Shown here: piece by piece, positions 42,991 to 56,985 of the stretch
Position numbering within the stretch: the stretch's first letter is position 1
Layout: each line of letters opens with the position of its first letter
Source: Medicago truncatula
Taxonomy: Eukaryota; Streptophyta; Magnoliopsida; Fabales; Fabaceae
Assembly: GCF_003473485.1 (NCBI RefSeq)
Contig: NC_053043.1
Location: forward strand, 32,154,576 to 32,218,575
Reading direction: 5' to 3'
DNA length: 64,000 bases
Program-made: the position numbers and the translations under genes
The notes under the pieces: generated by a model
What the model saw: the letters and a program-made list of their open reading frames with translations, nothing else
Told to the model about the DNA's origin: nothing
The model's database searches: none

Positions 42991-44111
42991 CTAATTGCCT
43001 TTATGTAATGAATTTAATATTTTTAATGGTGTAATTACATTATTATTGATAACTTGAGCAAAAAAATGTAACAAGGATGGCATAATACAATAATATGCTT
43101 TAGACTCAATTAAACAATTTTTTTTTTTTTTTTTTTTATGATATAAGAGTCAATTAAACAAAAGTAAAGGCCTGACTAACAATAATTTTTTTCCTAAAAA
43201 AATGGCGAAGACAATTATTATTATTATTAGACAAATGTTAACATGTGCCTCAAGGGCATAGTTTAGAAAATTTAAAATAGAAATAACTGTATTAAAAGTT
43301 GTGCGTTCAATCTTATTCAACTTTTCAAAGTCAAATTTTTATTCTTTTCTATGACATATTTCTAACTTTGGATTTCTTAAATTGTGCCCTAAGGATACAA
43401 GATAACAAGACCCTTATTATTATTATCGTTAACGGTGGCACTAATGGCCATTGTACAATTCTCTTTTATGGATAAAGAAAAAGTATTGACATTCTAGAGA
43501 AATCATAGAAGTAAAAACAATATATTTTCAAGTACAACTTTATTTTACTAAGTACCATGAAATTATTTTTTATCATATTTTCTAGATTGACTCACAACGA
43601 CATATAAACTTTAAGCATTGTAAAGGTAAAGGAGATCCGACACACAAATTCTGAGGACAATCTTTAATGGATAAGCAGTAAAATTCTGTTATGATGCCAA
43701 ATATGAAAAAGTAAATGTTAGTAATAGGGAATGAAACCTTTTGTATAAGATAAAATAAGAAGAAAAAAAAAAGAATATTGACTTACCGCCTTTGATTCCT
43801 ATGATAAAAATCAAAAGACAAAAAATCATAATAGAAATAAAATTGTGAATTTCAGCCATATTTTTCTTTGTTTGTATGTAGTAATATAAAATTTTATCTC
43901 TCCTTGTTTGTATGTAGTAATAGAAAATTGTATGATCATTTATAATGTCAAAATCCCCATTTTTTAAATTAGAAGTATTGTTAAATGTCTCTTAGGTTTA
44001 ACAAAATGTTGTATTTGTCTTTATAGTTAATTTAATTGATCACGTTACATTAATTAATATCACACATAAAATTCTTGATGTTCATTCGAACTCATTCTTT
44101 TTTACTTATCC

Positions 44112-44112
<1 letters not shown>

Positions 44113-44146
<34 letters not shown>
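44113..44146. repeat. (ATT)n microsatellite and local duplication
   Basis: About 11 ATT units. The flanking words 'gttcattcgaactcatt' and 'attatgtatattttatcatt' occur again at 44219-44265, indicating a local duplication of about 140 bp in which the second copy has lost most of the repeat. Confidence 0.8.
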
Positions 44147-44636
44147 GTATATTTTATCATTTCATTTCATGAGATACATAGGGAAAAATCCCGAAAGAGA
44201 AATTATAGGGTTTCCTTGTTGTTCATTCGAACTCATTATATTATTATGTATATTTTATCATTTTCAGCACTGACATGAAGTGAAAGACAACGCAATCTAG
44301 TACAAAAACTATAAAATCAACAACATGCACATAGCAGCAAAAACCAGAAAAATAATCATCAAACTTTCTTTGTTGCTTTCAATTCATAATATTTGCATAA
44401 AAATTCAAACAACGACGACATGATGACAAAGGAACGGAGACAACGAAGGCAAAGGAGCGGCTACAACACCGAGGAGATGACACGCAGACGCACAAAATGG
44501 AGGGAACACGACGTCGGCATGCCGAGCCAGAGTGCATAGATAGAATGAGGAGTTGAATTGCTCTTCAATTCTTCAATTTGGTTACAGTTAAATTAAATAA
44601 TTGATTTTAAATTATAATTACAAGTTTATCAACTCA

Positions 44637-44755
44637 TTTAGGTTGGTCTGGCAGTGTTGACTTGAACCGTGGAGTATGCTCCTCTTAAGATCTTATGTTC
44701 GATTATCTCTGATGACAATTTTGATGGACTAATTTAGCTTCGTAAAAAAAATAAT
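44637..44755 (+). mobile_element. Degenerate SINE, same family as 32590
   Basis: The order 'ggttggtctggcagtgttgac', 'cttatgttcgattatc' and 'ggactaatttagcttcgtaaaaaaaa' matches the 32590-32710 SINE with roughly 75-80% similarity by eye. No duplication is visible, consistent with age. Confidence 0.7.
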
Positions 44756-44781
44756 ACTAATAATAAAGTTATAGGAAAACC

Positions 44782-44929
44782 GTCTAGAAGTCCTAGCTCA
44801 ACTGGCAAATGCCGAAATTGCAAGGCCGGACGTTGTGACCCGGGTTCGAACCCGGGACCTCACAGTTGTGTGTGAATTTATTTTCAGTGGATTACCACTT
44901 CATCTAAGACCAAAAAAAAAAAACAAAAA
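44782..44929 (+). mobile_element. tRNA-derived SINE, second family, with 17-bp TSD
   Basis: The A-box-like TAGCTCAACTGGC and B-box GGTTCGAACCC are intact, and the tail is A-rich ('ccaaaaaaaaaaaacaaaaaa'). AAAGTTATAGGAAAACC is duplicated at 44765-44781 and 44930-44946. The clean boxes could be read as a tRNA, but the body is too long and does not fold as one. Confidence 0.9.
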
Positions 44930-45699
44930 AAAGTTATAGGAAAACCTAGATAATTGCAATGTATTCACGTGCATTCAAACTTTTGAGTACATTAAGAGCA
45001 CATTTGATGGTCGAGATAGGAAAAAAGACATAATAGAAAATAATGTTATATAGAGATAAGTTATGATATAAAGAAGATGGACATTTATCCTATTATATGT
45101 TTGATGTGTGCATGATTACAAACAGGAAAATGATGTGATATGATATACATCATAATTAAATGAAAAAATTGCATTTGAAATCAATTACACTTTTTAACAT
45201 ATTTTAATATTATACATAAACAGCAACATCACTGCACAGAGAAAAATATATAATCAATCTCAAAAAGAAAAGAAAAAAAGAGGAATAAATAAATAAATAA
45301 ATAAATCTAGCAAGAAGAAGATAATATATTGAAATCGACAAAAAAATAAAAAACAATTTTTTTTTTATTTTTAAAACTGGTGAGAGCAAGAAGCTAACTC
45401 ACCCAAAATATATATTAAACAAGATTGATACACAAAAAAGAGTAGTGGGATCAAGCCAAAACCTTCTGAAGCTAAAGAGTAGTGGTAATCCTAGTCTATT
45501 ATGCACATAAGCAGATCTTGCTTCAACAGGAATTGTATCAAACAGGAATTTTATGCTTGACCAGATAGATGAAAAAAATGTGATGATTTATTGCTTTTCC
45601 AGTTCTAATCTAATAACTCTAGTATTGAGAAGAGAAGACCAACTTTCATGAGAGTAAAGCATATCCCAATTCCCAACATGGTTCATGTTTATACATTAT

Positions 45700-46500
45700 A
45701 ATTTTAAAATTCGGCTCGATCATCGACTCGGCAGGAGTACTGGGTTAACGGTCGAACCACTGAGTTAATGGTTGAACTGCATGACTGAATCAAATTAAAC
45801 CGAATAACTCGGTTAGATGACCCAATCTTAAGATTAAATTTTTATAGGTATTGAACCAGATTAGATTGGATTGAATCGATGACTCGGACACTTGAAAACT
45901 AAAAAAAGGTCATCTAATATGTATATTAATATATGTTATAGCTATATATTTTTTATTAAAAGTATATATTTTGTTAACAGGAAATAGATTTTATTTTGGA
46001 TATCCATTAATGTTAATATAATTTGTAGTTTTTCTAAAAAAAATATGATATGTATATTTTCTTAGGGGATAGATGATAATATTATTATTTTATTTTTTGA
46101 AGGAATTATTATTATTATTATTATTATTGTGTAAATATTATATTTGAAAAATGATGTGCTCGTTTTGGAAGAAAAAAAAAAACTATGTGCTCTTTGTATA
46201 GAAAAAAATGAAGATGCAATATGTTTACTAAAAAGTAGTTACTAATGAACACAAAAAAAGTAGTTGTTGTAGTGGTTAATGTTCAAGTGAATAATTTTAA
46301 TGCGTTCAGTTTGATTAGTATTAAGTGCATAAATGAATAATCTTATCAATTATGAGGTTTAAGTTAAAAGCCAAAGGAAAAAAAAAACAAGAACGGTCCG
46401 ACCAACTACTCGACCAAGTCGCCGGTTTGATCGGTTCTCACCTAGCTAATTACACAGCCGATTCAAAGGTGACCGGCCTACTTATATGAACAATTACACA
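45700..46500. repeat. AACCGG/ACTCGG-type dispersed repeat
   Basis: Ends rich in 'attcggctcgatcatcgactcgg' and 'aacggtccgaccaactactc' bracket an AT-rich centre with ATT repeats. It resembles the family at 25770. Exact ends are not definable. Confidence 0.45.
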
Positions 46501-47082
46501 AGCCTTTTAAACTTTAACTTATATGAACAATTTGTTTTCCCAGTCATTATAACTAATTTACAATTCCTTTATTGATGTATTTATAATGTTTTTTTTTGTG
46601 ATATATAATGAATTTTATTCTTTATCACCATGAAAATGTCCCCGTAGATGAATGTGGTTTTTAATAAGTTTATTAAACTCACCATCACATATAAATGTTG
46701 CATTTATATTCTAACTAAATGTTCCTTAAAAAAAAGTAAAAGATTGAACTCAAGTGATTAATGAATTTCAACAAATGCTGAATGATCAGAGATATCAGAG
46801 TTCAGACCTTGACTAAAACAATCTTTATATAGATTTAACTTTTCACTCAATTGACCTCACAAAGTAAGAACCCATTTTCCTTGAGAGTTAGAGAGTTTAA
46901 ACTAAAAATAAAATACACACACTTTTGCACAAATAGAACAATATGTCATGAAGTTGGGTACCCAAGAGGCCAGAATTTTCCCCAAAACAATAGATAGATA
47001 AATCTATTGAGATTTCAAAAAGCAGAAAATTTAAGTTGTCATAAATAAGGAAAATCAAGTTACTTGTTGATGAAAATACTCC

Positions 47083-47527
47083 CTCCTTCTCTAAATTATA
47101 ATAGTTTAAGGTTTGTGCACGATTATTAAGAAAATGATTAATTGTGTTGATTTCAATGGTAAAATTGTTAAGAAACATGACATCCATGAAAATAGAGAGA
47201 AAAGCTTAGAAATATTGTATTGATGATAGTTGAAAATGATACAAGAATGAAAAAGATAGGTACAGATGAGTCAACCTTGTGACTTATATAGTAACTGAAC
47301 TAGTATCCTAACTAACTATATCATTATTCTTAATAAAAATTAATATCATTTACTAAAATACTCTTATTAATTATAGTTAGTGGATTAGTTAAGTTGAATG
47401 AAAATAATTAAATAAGGGTATAATAATGAAAAAAAATATGTTACATGAGTATTGTAAAGTGACAATTATTTTGAGAAGAAAAAAAAAATGCTAAGGAGAC
47501 AATTCTTGTGAGACGGATCGAGTAAAT
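47083..47527. mobile_element. Degenerate Stowaway-like MITE
   Basis: Left TACTCCCTCCTTCTCTAAAT and right GACGGATCGAGTA are recognisable Stowaway ends, with 'gacaattat' words inside. At about 445 bp it is longer than usual, so a secondary insertion is likely. Confidence 0.4.
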
Positions 47528-47794
47528 TTGAGAGCCTTGAAATTGAAGCTTCACATAACATAAATGAATTACACGTGTCACTTTATTGAGTTTAAGACTA
47601 AACTACCAGAATTCTACTACATGATACAAACATTCTCAACCACCTTATTAGATTATTAAATTTTTAACAATCTATACTCTATCTCACCAAATTTCTCAAT
47701 TCTGGTAGATTGGAAATACAATTATGAATCAACAGTCACTACAAACTAGACATGATTAAACTTGAAGACAAAGCAGTGACATAAGAATTGATAA

Positions 47795-50700
47795 CTAAGC
47801 AGAAGCAGTGATGCACTGGATTGCCTGTTTGCATATGCCAGTCATTGTTGCTTCAGGTCCATATACCTGAAAAGAGAGAATTAATCAATTTTTTTGTGAA
47901 TAAACAATAATTAGTTTCTTAAAACAATCAAGTAAGACATGTTATATAACCAACCTCAATTGGAATGCCAATTTCCTCCCCAAGTGCTCTCATTTTTGCT
48001 AGACCTCTTTGGTAGTTGGGACCTCCTCTCCTCACATAAATGTGCATGTTTGCTTCTTTTAGCTTTTGTTCCTGGTTAGTAATACATCAACAATCAATTA
48101 AGGGCTTGTCAAAATCAATTTTTTTATAATCAATCACAAACGGGAACTAGGCTTAAGTAAAACAAGAAAGTTATCATGAGGTAGTATGTTATAAGGCTTA
48201 CCTTCTCCTTCAGAGCCCTAATTATGCCACTGAATGTAGCAGCAACATCGGTGAAGTTAGCTATTCCCCCTCCGATCACAAGGGCTCGCTTTTGGCCATC
48301 AGGATTAGCAGTTGCGCACTGCAAAGAGATTATCATGGAGATACATAATGACATTAATATCTTGTTTCAAATTAGCATGCATTTGATAATACTATAGTAT
48401 ACAAAAAAAAAAAAAAAGAGATGCGAATTATTTACATCAATTACAACTCTTGCATACTGCAAAACCTCGCCTTCCTTGGGTGCACCGCTGTATTCTGCAT
48501 AATTTCCAAGTTCAGGAGCATAACCAAGATCTCCTACCTGTTATAATAATTTGTATAAAAGAAGTCAGTTGCTTAATGTTGCAAGAACATAGAGTTTATG
48601 AATGAATTTAGATTTTAAAAAAATAGAAACACGCACCGTATCAGCATAGATTACACTCGCACCTCCTCCAGCTACCATAGTCCAAATTCGTCCCACTGGG
48701 TTTAACACCGTGAATTTCAAAGATGCGCTTGTCTGGAAGAAGGAAACATTCAAACAAAATATCCTAAGATTTTCATAATAAAATTTTATAGAACCATGAT
48801 AAGTCTAGTAGTAATAATATTGTTGCTTATTCATAAGATATTAGTACAAGGAAACACTATATATCTACTGAATAAGAATCAAATTGCTTAAGATTAGTAA
48901 CTTTGGTAGAAAGTTTTAAATGAATTGAATATGATTGTTGGTAAATGTGTGAAGTATATTTGTTCACCTTTTCGTCTAATCCATGAATGAAAGATTCGGT
49001 AGGACTCATAACCCTTCCAAATGGTAAAGGAAATTCAATGTTTCCCCATCTGAAAATAAAAAGAACATCCATACTCATTAATAATGAAATATCATTCAGT
49101 TGATTAATTATAAGTGGTTAACTAAAGATATGATACTCATCCTTCAAATAAGAATTAATATTCTCGGCAGGGGAAAAAACTCACTTCTTGAAGTTCTTGA
49201 AAGTAGCTGTGTCATCTAGCTCTCCTCTCATATCCAAAGGATAAGGCTTTCCATCGACAAGAGCGAAAGGATTCATCTCTAAGAATGTGAAATCCAGATC
49301 TAAAATGATAGGGAAAAAGAAAACAAAATAAGGAAAAATTTCATGAAACTTTCAATAAAATTGTATTCACAGGCACATTCATGTTCTGTAAATGGATAGT
49401 TCACACTATACCTTGAAATATATTGAAAATCACCTTGAGAAAATCTTCAAGTTCTCCCTTGATCTAAAAGCATGAAGGAAAAACTAATAAATAATTGAAA
49501 CAACTTGTCCACAAACATAAACTAATTAGTTGATCCTTATTGATCAACTAATTAGTTACACATGTGATCAGAGGTGTGGCTGGTGTCCAACACCAACACA
49601 TGTAGTTACACTCAATTATTTTATTTGCTCAAATTTTGATCGGTGTGGCGGTCTCAGTTTCATGTTTGTGTCATAACCAACACAGAAAGCTGGAACACAT
49701 TTTTTGTAAAACAAAGGCACCATAGTTGACATGTTCACAGAATAACAAATTAGCAAAGTGAATATACCTCTAAGGGGAGGGTAGCAATAAGTGGAGAAAT
49801 ATTCTCTGCTGTAAGAGATTCCCCTGTTGGAATAAATACGGTCTTAACCTGAAATATGAACAAACCACTTTGTAGCTTATATTGAGTTATAAAGAAATAA
49901 ATGAGCAGGATTTACTTTTGAGAATTGAAGTTTTAGGTAACAAAGAAAATATAATTCATTTTGGTACCTTATCCCAGTTCTCTTCAATATCAATTCCTCC
50001 ACATTCAGAAAAGCTTATACTGTTCCCTAGTCTATCTGAGACAATGTTAAGGTAGAACTCTTCATTATGTGGGATGAAAGGCTCAACAATGAAGGTCGTA
50101 ATAGGTCCTTTGCATCCACCCATCTCAACCTATATTTTAAAGAAAGATATGAACAAACACTTAAAGGATGAACATAAAGCACTAACAAAAATTGATCAAC
50201 AAAAATGGGAAAAAAACAGTTCTAAGGTTTGGAGGACAGAGGAGAAAAATCACCTCTTTTCCTAGACGTTCTTTTACAAAAGCTGCAACTCCAGCCAAAT
50301 CCAGATTCAAGGCAACCAAACCACTTTTACCACGTTTTCCAAATAGCATGTCGGGTTTCACAACCAATTTGGAAGATGAAAGCCATGGTTCCTTCTCTAC
50401 TAGCTCATTGATATCGGTTGATTCGGTAACCTGAAGAATAAATCAAGAACATACAACAACTTTAGATCATTTCAAGATTCAACCTTTTCAATTTGAAAAG
50501 TTGCAACTTCTCACAAACCACTGTTGCATACATCATCATATAACAGTACAGATCAAAATACAAAATTAGTTGTCATATTTAATATAGACTATGTGTGTTT
50601 GGTTCTACCGTGACATAAATTGATTATGACTGAATTGATTTTAGTTAAAAGCGAGTTTACAATAAAATGATTTACAATTGGATATGTTGATGTGAGTGAG

Positions 50701-51330
50701 TTGAAAAATAGATTTGAGTGTAAAATTTATGTTTGCGGAAAAGCTACAAATCCTAGTTTCTAGCTAGAATCAATTCTAATCGAGAACCAGAAACATACAA
50801 AAATCAATTTTAAGTCTTCAAAATCACTTTTGACTATCCAAAAAGTGAAACCAAACATGCACATATTTGAATCACTTTTGACTATCGTTTGAAGCACAAA
50901 CCTGTATACATTATTTTGGTTACTGTGAGCATCCTTTATCTGAAAGTAAGACTAATATCCCTAGGTACAGAGATCCAATTAAGGGACTCTCGATGTTTTT
51001 CGACACTCACTAGTCAAGGATCAAACTCTAGTCCCCATGCTCAAATTGGTAATTGATAACTTGTATACATTGCACATCATAAGATGGTAACAAAAATAAT
51101 CACATCATGTATTTTATCTTATAAGGTACAAACATCAATGTGAATGAGTAATCAAACCCAACAAAACTTAAGCTAAAGAATGAAATTCAGAGCTAAACCA
51201 TAAAAAACAAGAACTATAAAAGAGTACTTACTTGTGCAGACTTAATAGGCAAGTCCTGTCCAGATATTCTCTTAAAATGCTCCTTCAACAACCTCTTAGA
51301 ATCATACTCTCTGATCTTCTTACGTGCCAT
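47795..51330 (-). CDS. ACLA: ATP-citrate lyase subunit A (12 exons)
   Basis: With subunit B it forms the cytosolic enzyme that splits citrate with ATP and CoA into acetyl-CoA and oxaloacetate, supplying acetyl-CoA for fatty-acid elongation, sterols and flavonoids. Minus-strand exons: 51330-51232, 50430-50254, 50129-49968, 49848-49768, 49463-49412, 49299-49185, 49049-48968, 48732-48637, 48537-48436, 48318-48202, 48071-47955, 47866-47795; 1272 nt, 423 aa, the normal plant length. The N-terminal half is an ATP-grasp domain (start [55 protein letters not shown]). The C-terminal half is the citrate-binding region ([59 protein letters not shown]). A 5' UTR intron between about 51525 and 51370 is likely (GTAGCT donor, GATGAAG acceptor). 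The frame is intact. Confidence 0.97.
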
Positions 51331-51600
51331 TGGTTCTTCTTAAATTTTCAATACAAATTATTTCCCTTCATCACAAAAAAAGATAAACCCAGATCAAATC
51401 AGCTTAAAGAGTCATCAAATCTCCAATCAAAAACAAATTTTGTAAAAACTCAAAAAAATGATCACAATTATACATGAAAATGAGTATGAACAATGAAGCA
51501 CATTGAGAGAGAGAAAGAGCAGCTACCGTTAGAGAGAGGTAGATCCAATGGTGAATGAGAAGGTGTGATATTGGTTGGTGGGTCTATGAAATGAAATATG

Positions 51601-51608
51601 TATTTATA
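51601..51608 (-). promoter_or_regulatory. TATA box of ACLA
   Basis: TATAAATA on the minus strand, about 270 bp before the ATG. This leaves room for a leader with a small intron that starts in a CT-rich run at about 51510-51545. Confidence 0.5.
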
Positions 51609-54251
<2,643 letters not shown>

Positions 54252-54396
54252 ATTCCAGAAATACAGAAACAAAGAAGTTTCGCGGTCGAACTACCAAATA
54301 AAAATGGAATGGTCTAAAAATCAACGACCTAAATGCTAAGCTAAACTTTACTTTCTATTGAAAAACTAGTTAGTTGGTTCTTGTGAATCTAATTCT

Positions 54397-54615
54397 CTAA
54401 TTCGAAATTTGGTCCAGTAAAATGGACGAATTATAAATCTCTAAAATAATAGAGAGAAATATCGTAAATAGAGCCATTGCAATACCCATCAAAGGGGTAG
54501 TTCCCCATCCCGGAGCTACTTTACCATATTCTGAATTCAACGGTTTCAATAAATCTCCTACAACAGTTCGTCTTGGACCAGATCTAGAACTATCCTCAAC
54601 GGTTTGTGTAGCCAT
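54397..54615 (-). pseudogene. psbH: psbH, complete plastid-derived ORF
   Basis: 72 aa, starting [20 protein letters not shown], with one transmembrane segment ([18 protein letters not shown]). In plastids this is the photosystem II 10-kDa phosphoprotein. The length is close to the usual 73 aa. Lying in nuclear repeats, it is presumed silent. Confidence 0.93.
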
Positions 54616-54705
54616 AAATCCTATTTTTTTTTTTTTTCATTGAGATCTGTTGACTTTGTATACCATTCCACTGTAAATTACCCTATAGATCCATTGTAGT
54701 CTTGA

Positions 54706-54849
<144 letters not shown>

Positions 54850-54890
54850 TTGAAATAATGAGCCTCCAATATCATAATATTGGAGGCTCA

Positions 54891-54947
54891 TTACTTCAAT
54901 TGAGGTAATTCAAAATCATTTTTAGTTGGAACTATAGGGGGTTCTCT
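54891..54947 (-). pseudogene. psbT: psbT, 3' end only
   Basis: The last 18 codons read REPPIVPTKNDFELPQLK then TAA. Upstream of the arginine the frame runs into a stop inside the nuclear direct repeat, so the membrane span is missing. This marks the right edge of the plastid fragment. Confidence 0.85.
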
Positions 54948-55209
54948 TCAAAAGTGGATCCATACTATTTTTATAAGAACATAATTTTTTTTTGTTATGA
55001 AGTACTTTAATGGTTGGAGTTTCATCCCTTAAAATGAATAATAGGAGAATCTCATGGTTAAACCTTGACCTTACATATTGCAATGCTCTTACCAACTGAG
55101 TTATACTCACGATAGAACTATTAAAATGGGCTAGCCTGCCAACACAAATAAAGCACAAGAAAAATGATTTTATCCCAACAAAAAAAACACTCCCTCCCAA
55201 CTGAATGGA
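54947..55209. repeat. Direct repeat, right copy (263 bp) flanking plastid DNA
   Basis: Same orientation and length as 53119-53381, 4 differences seen. On its right it runs directly into the rest of the element at 55.1-57.6 kb. On its left it meets plastid sequence with 1-4 bases of possible shared identity. Confidence 0.93.
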
Positions 55210-56230
55210 CAAAAGTACCCTTGCGTGACTTAAGTTACGCTAGGTACTTTCACCGTGAGTTAACTCACGCTGTGTGACTTAAACTCACGCACCTTTAGTC
55301 GGTGGTGCGACTTAACTCACGCTCCTTTCTGCACCACATAAAACACGTTTTTTTGGAAGGCTTGGACGGTGGTCAGATGGTAAAACTTGTTTTTTTTACA
55401 CATTTTTTGACTCATCATAATGGTTAGATACAACCTAGGCATTCATTCCCCCTATAAATACCTTCCAACCTTCACCATTTTTCACACCATCATCTCACAT
55501 TCTTTCCTTCTCACTCTCTCCTCCTCCTCCTTCTACAACAACAACGTTTTTCCATCATTGGCATTTCATAGAAAGAGGCCTCTCTGAAAATTTCAGAGAT
55601 TGTATGAACGGTTAATGGAGATGGCAACCCACTACAAAGAAGTACGGTTTGTTTGGGTGCAAGGTTGACATTGAAGGTCTTTTTCGCATTAGACAAGAAA
55701 CATACTTTACCCCAGTCCCCTTCTCCCCCACCATCTATTTCTTCGTCCCCTTCCTTTTCTCCCCCATCACCTTGCACCACTAGAGGTTTAACTTTACCCC
55801 AGTCCCTCCCCTACCACAGATTTTGCTTTACCCCATCACCTCCATCTTCTTCTGATGTAGTTTTACCCCAATCCCCCTTCCCTAGACAAGAAACATACCT
55901 TATTTTAAATATATTAATGTAATAATAAAATGACACTTTATGTGTATCAATTTTGTTCTTTTGTTTATTTTTGTTTATATTTGCATTTATTTTATGATTT
56001 TGGCAGCTAAACAATATAATGTCTTCGAAGACTAATTAAAACCAGCGTGAATTCGAATAAAATTGCGTATTGAATAAATTCGAAAAAAGTGGCACAAGTA
56101 CACAAAATCAATTAAAAAAATACACAATTTTATTTAGTTTTAATTTAATCTACATTACATTCTCCCTAAATATATGTGGTATCATCATGATGTTGGATTT
56201 AAGTTTAATTTTTGGAAGTTTGCGAAAAAC

Positions 56231-56551
56231 TGTTGGGATTGAAGTGTCGTATACTTCGGATAGAGATTTGCAACTTTCTTTGAAAAGTCAAAAGAATGAA
56301 GAGAACACAACACATGTATTCTAGCAAATCAACTATATAAGTTCTTACATTGAATCCCTTCATAAAGGATGAGTATGGCCATAAAGGAATGAGGTGAATT
56401 CTCTTACGCCCCACTCATCCTATAAAAAGGAATTCGATGTGAAAACATATATAGTTGATTTGGTAAAATACATGTTGTGTTCTCTTCATTCTTTGATTTT
56501 TCAAAGAATCTGCAAATCTCTACCCTAAGTATAAGACACTTCAATCCCAAC
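56231..56551. repeat. 321-bp imperfect hairpin
   Basis: About 105 bases from 'tgttgggattgaagtgtcg' to 'aaatcaactatata' (56231-56338) are repeated inverted at about 56444-56551 with few differences. The enclosed loop also pairs partly ('aggatgagt' / 'actcatcct'). No coding. Its transcript would form a long double-stranded stem. Confidence 0.85.
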
Positions 56552-56623
56552 ATAATTAGCAAACAAACAAGAAATAAAACTTAAATTGCAACAAAATAAA
56601 GACACTACATAGTAATGAAAAAC

Positions 56624-56985
56624 CTAATCATAATCTTCTGGTTCTAGCGGAATCAAACTCTTAAGAATATCTTCAGGCGATCTCAGCAACGTGACAAACA
56701 TATCGATCCACGGGGACATGTTGTGTTGACAAAAAATCGAGAACATGCTCCTAACATCGTCATCGTTCGTTAACTCTGGCCAGCTACACGTTATTCTCCC
56801 CTCGTCAACGTTGGACGTTCATACCAAACGTATTCCACCCTCCTTGTGTCTCTGGAGTTGAGTCATTGGTTGATTTCATTTAGTTAATCCTTGAGACCTT
56901 TTAACGTGACATTAATGTACCGAACCTTGAACAACTGAGGATTTCCACCGTTGAAGCGTATGCAAACACTGAACAAATCAGCCAT
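56624..56985 (-). pseudogene. Decayed transposon-associated coding fragment
   Basis: The minus strand starts MADLFSVCIRFNGGNPQLFK and continues VRYINVTLKGLKD before a stop. Farther on, in another frame, it reads DDDVRSMFSIFCQHNM and LRSPEDILKSLIPLEPEDYD to a stop. It resembles the short N-terminal proteins carried by many legume Mutator-like elements (from memory). Several stops and shifts make it dead. Confidence 0.5.

Larger units (their letters stand above)
39457..47794. other. Intergenic between RRP8 and ATP-citrate lyase
   Basis: No host gene is supported in 8.3 kb. Apart from the elements listed separately, the rest (for example 43000-44100 and 46500-47080) is AT-rich with poly(T) (about 43120-43137) and AAAT repeats (about 45285-45305). 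A GC-richer patch at about 44400-44530 holds no ORF worth calling. Confidence 0.5.

Noticed and set aside
44782..44870. Possible tRNA gene because of intact A and B boxes
   Set aside because: No acceptor stem or anticodon loop can be formed, and the 148-bp body has an A-tail and target duplication, so it is a SINE.
55511..55922. Pro/Ser-rich ORFs in the CT-rich patch
   Set aside because: Both strands are open because of low-complexity CT/CCCC repeats; no support for a real protein.
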